Source: Isoetes taiwanensis
Taxonomy: Eukaryota; Streptophyta; Lycopodiopsida; Isoetales; Isoetaceae
Assembly (NCBI GenBank): GCA_021234155.1
Contig: JAJEKV010000067.1
Span: 3,527,279-3,591,278, forward strand
Direction of reading: 5' to 3'
Length of the DNA stretch: 64,000 bases
Under the pieces are notes generated by a model that was not told where the DNA came from, searched no databases, and saw only the letters and a list, made by a program, of their open reading frames with translations. Below, one piece after another: positions 56,438-64,000 of the stretch. The translations under genes and the position numbers were made by a program. The number at the start of each line of letters is the position of its first letter. Position 1 is the first letter of the stretch.

Positions 56438-58103
56438 ATTCAAAGATACTAGAATGAATGGCTTTGTGGATAGCTTAACATCATGAATGGCTAAATGGCT
56501 TACAACAAACATCTTTTGGAATATGTTATATGTCTTTTAACCTATACACCATCTATCTCCATGCAACTTCAAAGTTATAATGGCTTGAACTATTCCCCCA
56601 TAGTTCTTTCTGTGTTTTGACAAAGATTCTTGATGAATGTTCTCTTCTACATTAGGTTTTTGATGCTCTGGGTGGTTTTTCATCCTCCATTCTATGTCTT
56701 ATATACACCATTGCTTTAGTGATTGGTTTTCCTTCTTCCATTCTACGTATTATACTCCTTGAGTCAACAAATGTTCTAAGGCCTTTGATTCATCATTTGA
56801 GATTATTGCTGGTTGTTGTTGTGCGCGTAGTTGGTACATCATCGACCTAGGTTGATATACCCCAACCTAGGCCGGAGTTGTTTGCCGACCTTTTTTATCT
56901 TTTGCTGAAATCACAAATCTGTTTTTCTGCAATGTAAAGGTAAGAGAGCATATAATACATCTATACACAACTGTTAGTCACTTACTACAATAATAAGAGC
57001 ATCCTCAACTACCTCCATCATTGGATATGTCGATCCTACAGTGTCTAGACTGTATATTGGGGCTTCTGGGCACCTTTCGTTTCGGTTCATTTATGATTAG
57101 GGTGCCTAGGATTTTGAAATATGATCTACAAGTTCACCTAAGATTTTGGAATATGAAATACGCAGACTCACCTCTAGAATATGAAATACGGAAACTCAAA
57201 TCTCTACCAAAATAATTCAATATCCTATTGAGAATGCTTTAATCAATTCAACTAGCAAGCTAACGTGCGGGTATGGTTTATGGTCTCTAGAATGGTGATT
57301 TATACATCCATATTAAATCCCCCTGAAACCCCTTATTATTGTGCTACATCTAAATAAGGTGCACCCTCGACTATCGATCTTGGACCTGTCGATCATGCGG
57401 CCTAGACTGTATATTGAGGCCTCTAGGCACCTCTCGTTTCGGTTATGGCACTACAACCCCAACATTTGGTCCACGGCTGAAAACAACAGTAAAAATAAAA
57501 TACGCATTGTCTTTTTGAAGATTTGAAAAAAACCTACACGTAGTTATATGAGGGTGTGGTTTTCCAAGGATATGCTGTAGTTTTTCTTAAGGATACGTAG
57601 TTTTTTTTTTAAAGAATGGGTGGTTTCTAAAGAAGGTGTAGTCTCCTTTTTAAGGATGTGTTGTTTTCTCAGGCGGTATGGTTTTTTGAAGGGATGTTTT
57701 TTTTCAGGTGTTGTTTTTTAAGGTAGTATTTTTTTGAGGTGTGGTTTTTTAAGGTTTTCTAATAATTCATGTATGATCAAGTTGTCCACATGCCATTACT
57801 GCCACAAAATAGCAACATACAAGAGTTATATATGTTTGACACACCACTAGCATTTGACTTCATACATGTGTTGTGTGAGCTTGTAGAGCGTGAAAATTGA
57901 AGACATCCATCGCAACTTGTAGAAGTTGATATGAAGAACCAAAAATGGATAGTTTGGCATCATATAGGCATTTCTTGAAGGACATTTGATCACCTAAGCA
58001 TCTTGAACACTTGAAGTCAAAGGTTGAAGACCCAAAAGTTAATTGGAAGACTGCTCAAAATTCAATATATAGCACAATAACAGGGGGTACTTTGCATGAT
58101 TCA
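56438..58103. other. Intergenic sequence with duplications and T/G-rich tract
   Basis: No gene. A block starting TGTCGATCxTxC and ending CACCTxTCGTTTCGGTT occurs at about 57027-57089 and 57388-57445. A degenerate G/T-rich repeat (AAGGxTGTGGTTTTTT-like) fills 57548-57760. CCTAGGTTG and CCAACCTAGG near 56850-56872 form a small fold. Confidence 0.5.
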
Positions 58104-58399
58104 AGCTAGGCTCCAACATTCCACCTAGGCTCAAACATGCCAAGGCGGCTCAAACATGCCACATGGTCTTCAACATGCCACCTAGGCTCCAACATGCCAA
58201 GGTGGCTCAAACATGCCACGTGGGCTCCAACATGCCACCTAGGCTCCAACATGCCACGTGGACTCCAACATGCCAAGGTGGCTCAAACATGCCACCTAGG
58301 ATCAAACATGCCAAGGTGGCTCCAACATGCCATCTAGGCTCCAACATGCCAAGGTGGCTCAGACATGCCACCTAGGCTCAAGCATGCCACCTAGGCACC
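58104..58399. repeat. 19-bp minisatellite, about 15 copies
   Basis: The consensus unit is CAACATGCCACCTAGGCTC, alternating with a variant in which CCTAGG is replaced by AAGGTGG-like sequence, so a 38-bp higher-order pattern is visible. Because 19 is not a multiple of three, three units make 57 bp and more than one frame stays open, which explains the tryptophan/histidine-rich repeat ORFs here; these are not evidence of a gene. Confidence 0.9.
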
Positions 58400-58589
58400 C
58401 CAAGTGGTGACATGGCATGCCAAATAAGCAAGGTCAAGTTTTGACTAGGCCAAAAATGAAAAAGATGTCCATCTTTGGTCTTTTCGTTGGGTGATGTTTG
58501 GTCTTTTAGGTGACATGGCTAGATGATGGTGACATGGATATGATGACTAGGACTTTATGCAAGGAATATGATGACTAGGACCATCGGTA

Positions 58590-60071
58590 TCCTCGCGGGT
58601 TGACCAAGAGAAAACCAAGTGTTTTGTCGTCGGGCAAAGCATAAAGGCTCGAATGGAGATTCGACTTCGCCATGTCATCCCTGAATGGCGAAAATTACCC
58701 CGTGGGACCAAGTTACATGGTCACGAAACTTGGTCCCCAGGGGTAAAGTCAACATTTTGAGACCATTAGCGAGTCAGCCACGCTTTGGACCGAGATTTGC
58801 CCGCCCGTACGCCGGGCCTTCGTGAGAGGACTTTTGGGGCGAAACCGCCGAAGGTTCCTCTGCGATGACATTGTGCAAGATCCCGGTCGACCGACTAGAT
58901 ATGGCCTCAAATGTAAACCCTATGTGTTGCTAGGTTATTGAAAGGTTTGCGCTATGGAGGTCGAAGCCTTTAGTCGGTTGCACTTGGGGACATGGTCGGT
59001 AGTTATAGTTAAAAATGTGAAGAAATAGAACTCGGGAATGGGATTTGATTTATCTTCCTTCCAGTGTGGCAATTAGAAGTCAAGAGCATTTTTTTGCAAA
59101 TTGATTAGATCGTTTGATGGTTAGATCCAAACTCTATTATTTTGAGCAGAGATGTGCTTAGCAAAGGTGCACCCTGTTATTCAGAATGACCACGTTTTGG
59201 CCCCCCACGCAAAACCCTACAATAACCTAACAACAATAATAAAGTTTACATTTCAAGGCCAAAACGCGGGTCGCTTTCTTGATAGCTAGGTGCACCTTTG
59301 CTAAACGCATTACGCGGAGCCATGGCAATCGAAATAACAGAGTTTGGATCTATTGGCCATCCCGAATGATCCCAAACAATTTTGCTACCGCAAAAAGGCG
59401 CTCTTGACTTCTAATTGCCACATTGGGAGGAGGATAACTTCAAACCCCATTCCATCGCCCCTATTGCTTCGCTTTCAATTGCGTAAATTTTCTCAACCAT
59501 GTCCCAAGTGCAACCGACTAAAACTCAACCCCCATAACGTAAAACCCTTCAATAACCTAGCAACACACAGTGGTTTACGCTTCGTAGGCTATATCCTAGT
59601 CGATTCACCAAAAATCTTGCACAATGTCATCAATGTGAGGGAGGGTGTTGACGCCGTAAGATGGACCTTTAAAACCTTTCTGAGGCGCTCGCCTAAAGGT
59701 CCTCTCCCAAAGAACCCCGCCATGGATCTGCAACTTTCCCACTCCGAATCAGGGAACTCGACCGCCAATGGACTCAAAACATTGACATTACCCCGAGACC
59801 AAGTTTCGCGGGCGTAAGACTACCCCTTTCCAAGAAGCCAAAGTAGCTCATGTCTAACATGTTCGTGAGTCAATTGGTCTAAGAGGTGGTCGCAGTATCA
59901 CCGCCATGTAGAGGGTTCGTGTTTTTTTCGTTGCAAAAAATGACCGTATAACTTGGTCTCTAGGGTAATTTCGCCGTTCCGGATGGCATGGCAAAGTCGA
60001 ATCTCCATTCCGGAGCCTTTGTACTGCCCGAACAACAAAACATTTGGTTTTCTACACGGTCAACCCGCAGG
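58590..60071. repeat. Long inverted repeat (foldback) with 54-nt loop
   Basis: The left arm 58590-59202 is complementary, with indels, to the right arm 59257-60071. Paired landmarks: GCGGGTTGACC (58596) with GGTCAACCCGC (60058); GTGTTGCTAGGTTATTGAA (58926) with its complement near 59550; GTGCTTAGCAAAGGTGCAC (59154) with its complement near 59290; GACCACGTTTTGGCC (59188-59202) with GGCCAAAACGCGGGTC (59257-59272). The right arm is about 200 bp longer because of internal indels. No ORF of known family. It could be a foldback transposon or an inverted duplication able to make hairpin RNA. No target duplication was recognised. Confidence 0.82.
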
Positions 60072-60410
60072 ACGCTTCGTGGTTTTGATAAGTTCTCATG
60101 GACGGATCTTGGATTTTTTTTGAGCCTGCTCGAAGCAGGTTATTTGAATGGCAGATTCAATGGTCGGATAGGAAAATCGAGTGGGGTGGGAGGGCATTGG
60201 CATTTGCCCTCCCAGAGGAGCGCTAACACGAAAGGCTGCCTCGATAACCTTTCTAAGGTCCATCTTTTGGGGTCTGGCCTCTCCCCTCTGACGAGGAAGC
60301 CGTGCAAAGTCCTGGCCTGGTTCGATTTTTGTACGTGTACATGATACTTGTAGAAGCCCAATAATGGCCCTATATTCTACACCAATAATTCACATCAATA
60401 ATTTCACTTC

Positions 60411-60661
60411 ACTATAAAACAAAATGACTTTGGGGTAGAGATCATTCATCTTCCATGGCTTCCTCGATGCCTCGTCCAGAGCACATCCGATCTTTCAAGT
60501 GCTACTTGAGCTACAACGATCTGAATGAATGCGCAAGAAATGGTGTTAATCTTGATCCATGGCTCCAATCTAAGGCTGATGGTCCTGCTAGTGCTTGCAG
60601 GAAGCTCACTCGTGTTAAAGTCCACATTTATCGGCTTCCCCGATCGAGATCTATGAGTTGA
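60411..60661 (+). CDS. Candidate small gene (68 codons) with TATA box
   Basis: TATAAAA at 60413-60419 lies 36 bases before an ATG at 60455 that opens MASSMPRPEHIRSFKCYLSY and ends at TGA 60661. The encoded protein is small and basic with three cysteines, and matches no family I know. A diverged copy of the whole promoter-start block lies at about 61020-61330 with its own TATAAAAG, where the frame is broken soon after the ATG. The duplication argues for a former gene pair; coding status is uncertain. Confidence 0.3.
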
Positions 60662-60671
60662 ATAGCATCAC

Positions 60672-61855
60672 GAAGCTTTGATGTTGATGATGAGTGAATC
60701 AATGTTATCGCGATGTATGAGTACCTATGAAGTATGTATTACAATCAATGTTATCGCGATGACTATTGTATTCGTTTATGATATAATAATCTTATGAGCA
60801 CCTATAAACTATGTAAGGATGTAATACCACGATGAAGGAGTTTGATGTATCATACCTGAATGTAGTGTAAGGGTGTGCTCTTCGACTTCCAAAGATATCC
60901 GCAAGCGCTCCTAATTTCAACCACACCGCATTCTCAAGCACACGCTTTAAAAGCTTACATATATCCATACGAAAAGATGTATTATACTTGTATTTATACA
61001 ACGGTCTTATACACGAGCAATAATGGCACTGAAGTCTACCCCAATAATTCACCTCAATAATTCTACTTCACTATAAAAGCTTCTCACTTCGGGGCTAAAG
61101 TTCATTCTTCTCCCATGGATTTTTTCGCCTTCATCACCACCACATCGAGGCCATCAAGTGCTCAATGAGCCACTCGATCTTGTTGGTTGCCTAGACAGCA
61201 TCTTCTTCTTGATCCCTACCGCGAAGAAAAGCTTTGGGCCGAGATTTGTTGCCCTCGTGATCAATTCGTAATGATCCATCCGATTTGGCTTCCTCGAGCT
61301 TAATGAGCTATGAGATATCGTGGATCACTACTATAGATCCCGAAGATGAATGAATCACCCGCTTAGCATTGTATAGTGTAAGAGCTCTTGTGTTGAGATG
61401 AAAACGCAGAGCGAATGAATAATAACTAGTCTATTGTAACTTGCATGTTATGAATGATATAGTAATTATGTAAAAGAGCATTGCATACCTCAAGAGTTCT
61501 CATCATCGCCCTTAGCTTCTTTAGCCACTAATTTTGTAAACTAAGCCCCCACACTACCGGGATCACCACCGACAATGGCCCGGTCTCTACGGCCCAACCA
61601 TAGTCTATTGTTTTCAAATGTTGGTAGCGTATGGTCATTAGGATTGGGTCTCCAATTTTGCTCCAAAGAATCCCTATACCGCATTGCATATGAGGTTCTT
61701 TTCTCGCAACAAAGCTCAAACCAGAGACAAAACACCTCTTCGAATGTGGGAGATTAGGGTCCTCTATTGGGTCCTCTTCGGCAAAAGCCATCCACGTCGG
61801 GCAGTTATCATGTGGTCTGATTAGCAAGAGCATTCCTTTCTTGACATCTGCGTCT
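60672..61855. other. Intergenic sequence with second promoter-like block
   Basis: Contains the diverged copy (about 61020-61330) of the 60.36-60.6 kb block, including ACCCCAATAATTCACCTCAA, TATAAAAG at 61072-61079 and a downstream ATG followed by early stops. The rest shows nothing recognisable. Confidence 0.45.
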
Positions 61856-62083
61856 GGGCATTTGGTCTAGTGGTAACACACTAGTTCCTTAGCAATGTGG
61901 TCTCGAGTTCGAGACCGCCTGATCGCACTCTGCATCAAGGTTGGGGGTCAAATCCCAACAGACGAATGGGTGGTTGGGGGCAGGGCCCAACCGAGCAATG
62001 TAGTGTGGTGTGTGGTCACATGTCCAGTTGGATGCTGCCTAGTGGCGTGATGTTAAAATACTATCTATCTATCTATCTTGGTA
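61856..62083 (+). mobile_element. tRNA-derived SINE with (ATCT)n tail
   Basis: The A box TGGTCTAGTGG (61863-61873) and the B box within GGTCTCGAGTTCGAGACC (61899-61916) have the spacing and form of an internal RNA polymerase III promoter. After a tRNA-unrelated body, the element ends in CTATCTATCTATCTATCTTG (about 62061-62080). It is not a functional tRNA gene: there is no acceptor-stem pairing or CCA-proximal end at the right distance. A partner LINE would be needed for movement. Confidence 0.75.
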
Positions 62084-62468
62084 GGGGTCGAATATTTCAA
62101 CTGGGTTCTTGGGTCTACCCGAGAAAGGCCCAACGTAATGAGATGCTTCAATGTCCTCATCCACAAACACTCTTTCGGGTTCTTCCAATGCACTTTGCCC
62201 GGTGTCCGGGCCGAAATCCCGAATGACAGTTTACCGGGCCGCACGCCCCCAAGCACTCGCAAAGAAGGTGGACCAAGAGTCAATAACTTCATTCATATAT
62301 GTGTTGGACCATGACTTATCGCCATCTCTAGAAATAGCTGCCTAGTGCATCATGTACTTGGCAATAGAAGCTCTTAATGCACCTATATCTTTCAAGCTCC
62401 CATATGGCTGCACGACCCACAACAAGAGAATGGACATTTAGCGACGCGGGCTTGCAACGCCTCAGGCG
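62084..62468. other. Intergenic sequence
   Basis: No gene recognised. Overlapping short ORFs on both strands have no known motif. Confidence 0.4.
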
Positions 62469-62815
62469 ACGTGACGCCGCAAATAACGCCACCATGCGAC
62501 TCAAAGCGCATCGCCATCGCCGCAGCACATCGCCGCATGCGACGCGTAGTGCGACGCCCGACACACGTGGACGCTATGCCGTGTGGACGACAGTGACAAA
62601 AATCTCGCCAGTGGATGTTTGATGACGGACGTCGCCGCATGCGACGTCAGATATGTGACGATGTGTCGTGATGTGACGCCGCAAGACGATATGTGACGAT
62701 GTGACGTGATGTGACGCCAAGACGATATGTGACGATATGACACGCCAAGATGTATATGTGACGATATGACACGCCAAGACGATATATGTGACGAGGTGGT
62801 CGTGATGTGACGATA
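62469..62815. repeat. CpG-rich satellite of GTGACG units
   Basis: GTGACG/TGACG occurs well over a dozen times, organised as GATGTGACGxGATGTGACGCC and GACGATATGTGACGATATGA phrases about 20-35 bp apart; GCATGCGACG also repeats (about 62536, 62637). CpG density is much higher than in the surrounding AT-rich DNA. ORFs on the minus strand here are translations of the repeat. Confidence 0.75.
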
Positions 62816-63209
62816 TTTTTATACAACGGCGGTTAATGGTTTTAGGATTACAAATTCAATACCGCCCGATTGATACCGCCCCAAAAAGACTCGACGACCA
62901 ACCCGCAGCCTTCATTTAAGCTGCATTGCCGTCCGCCGCAAGATGATGCATCATCACAAGATGTGCTACCGCTATAAATTGTTCATTATAAAACCGACGC
63001 TTGTCCGTCAAAAATCTAGTTGTTCCAAGTTTACAATCCTTGAAGGTAACTTGACAATAGGCTTGTTGTCAATCATTGTTGCCGAGAAGAACAGATAAAG
63101 CCTTTTAAAATTTGTGCAAGAACACAAGAAAAATCCCACACTTTTACCTTTTGTCCGCCAAGCATTATAGTGTTTAATATGACTTGGTACCGCTTGTCCC
63201 GACGCCCCG
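62816..63209. other. Intergenic sequence
   Basis: No gene recognised; a short ACCGCCC/ACCGCC-rich stretch at about 62860-62950. Confidence 0.4.
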
Positions 63210-63581
63210 ATGGCGATTCTAGGTTTACCTCCTTCATCTAGACTCTTCAAAAACCGAATCAAGGAAAATGGTTTTTTTGGGGGCTTTGAGAGCTTGCAAG
63301 AGCTGGAAAAATATTGTCCGAACTATATCAAGAAACCAAAGAAGCACATATGGATACGCCAATACTGTGGGGAAGAAGGTTATGATCTAAAATCTCATGT
63401 CGGGTATACAAGTAATTTAATGGCACTATGGAAGTTGAAAGATCAACATCAAGGTTGGAATCAAGAAGAATGCTTGAACTTGCAACTTTACCGCCAAACG
63501 CCCGATGATTTTGTGATATATGATGGTGGAGGAATTTATGCTTCAATTGCACAAGTTCCATATGAAGCCGATTCCCATTGA
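63210..63581 (+). CDS. Unidentified 123-codon ORF
   Basis: Opens MAILGLPPSSRLFKNRIKEN and contains a tryptophan/tyrosine-rich stretch (YIKKPKKHIWIRQYCGEEGY and NLMALWKLKDQHQGWNQEEC) of globular appearance, ending PYEADSH then TGA. Composition looks more protein-like than other ORFs nearby, but I recognise no family. It may be an exon of a longer decayed gene that continues in another frame towards 63930. Confidence 0.25.
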   Translation: MAILGLPPSSRLFKNRIKENGFFGGFESLQELEKYCPNYIKKPKKHIWIRQYCGEEGYDLKSHVGYTSNLMALWKLKDQHQGWNQEECLNLQLYRQTPDDFVIYDGGGIYASIAQVPYEADSH

Positions 63582-64000
63582 TGAGGATTTTGAAAAGCCG
63601 AGATACTATGTGGCTACACCTCGCTGATGGCCTTGTTTCTAGATCCATACATGGAAAGTGGAATTGGAACATAGCTCCGGTCGCTATGCCGCGAAGAGTA
63701 TCTAAACCGCCACCGCTACCTTGGAAGTCTTCAAAGTAGAGCATGTCATGGTGCAAAGGAAAATGGGCTTCACTGAGCTTAGGGATCACAAGGCGGTTGA
63801 GCTTGCCGACATCGGGGGGTTCTTCACGAACACCCAATACCGAAAAAAACGAGCCTTTCCGCCCCTACATGCCAAAATCGATCCTTTGGTGCGCTTTTTA
63901 ACGCCATGCTCGATTGTTTTCGCTTCATGACTCATGAACTTGTTCCGCTTTGAGCCAAGATTTTATGGGTTGTCGCCGCATCGACAGATGATCCGACAAA
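63582..64000. other. Right edge of the window, no gene recognised
   Basis: An ORF at 63721-63930 (GFTELRDHKAVELADIGGFF) may continue the same unknown locus as 63210-63581; nothing else is recognisable. Confidence 0.3.

Noticed and set aside
58137-58375. Two overlapping repeat-protein ORFs
   Set aside because: They are translations of a 19-bp minisatellite in different frames; no start context or family supports a gene.
61856-61930. Functional tRNA gene
   Set aside because: A and B box motifs are present, but there is no matching acceptor stem and the element continues into a body with an (ATCT)n tail, so it is a SINE.
62392-62777. Histidine/serine-rich minus-strand ORFs
   Set aside because: They are translations of the GTGACG satellite (YRHISSWRHITS-like periodicity).

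Overview
The window looks like nuclear DNA from a land plant with a large, repeat-rich genome. The evidence is AT-rich sequence, short GT-AG introns, Copia and Ty3/gypsy retrotransposons primed by initiator-Met tRNA, a LINE, a tRNA-derived SINE, a MITE, decayed copies of plant genes (histidyl-tRNA synthetase, light-harvesting protein CP29, a SNX2-type sorting nexin, L-gulonolactone oxidase) and one intact plant-type gene. The species cannot be named from sequence alone. A bacterial- or phage-type ParB/DNA-methyltransferase gene is unusual for a seed plant and makes a fern, lycophyte or other non-seed plant plausible, but this is inference. Nothing was searched against a database; all assignments are by eye.

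Layout. 1-1.8 kb: decayed Ty3/gypsy pol (minus strand), running off the left edge. 2.1-3.1 kb: broken histidyl-tRNA synthetase exons (plus). 4.78-8.26 kb: an internally deleted Copia element with both LTRs and a perfect 5-bp target duplication. 9.09-9.64 kb: a Harbinger-type MITE lying between 62-bp direct repeats. 15.5-16.0 kb: decayed CP29 gene (minus). 18.3-19.8 kb: a SNX2-type pseudogene with an antisense L-gulonolactone oxidase pseudogene beside it. 27.97-34.68 kb: a tandem Copia composite (minus) made of three LTRs, one nearly complete gag-pol and one internally deleted element with an intact 426-residue Gag-like ORF; the whole block has one TTATA target duplication.

35.8-40.9 kb is the most unusual part. 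A minus-strand, intron-containing, decayed gene encodes a ParB-like domain followed by a beta-class DNA amino-methyltransferase (DLPY before FSGSGTT). It faces a plus-strand gene for a proline/serine-rich protein with LPPPF repeats. Between them is an array of near-perfect 26-bp palindromes centred on TGTATTCCGGAATACA, and single copies of the 12-bp core (TATTCYGGAATA and variants) are scattered through both flanks. I propose this as an undescribed gene-plus-palindrome module, possibly a decayed mobile element or a bacterial/viral acquisition.

46.2-48.85 kb holds the one clearly intact multi-exon gene: five exons, 636 codons, minus strand, plant-specific family of unknown function. Because it reads cleanly, the many frameshifts elsewhere look like real decay rather than sequencing error. 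53.6-56.4 kb: a 5'-truncated LINE. 58.1-58.4 kb: a 19-bp minisatellite. 58.6-60.1 kb: a long inverted repeat with a 54-nt loop. 60.4-61.3 kb: duplicated promoter-like blocks with TATA boxes. 61.86-62.08 kb: a tRNA-derived SINE with an (ATCT)n tail. 62.47-62.8 kb: a CpG-rich TGACG satellite. The rest is largely unassignable intergenic sequence with many short tandem duplications.
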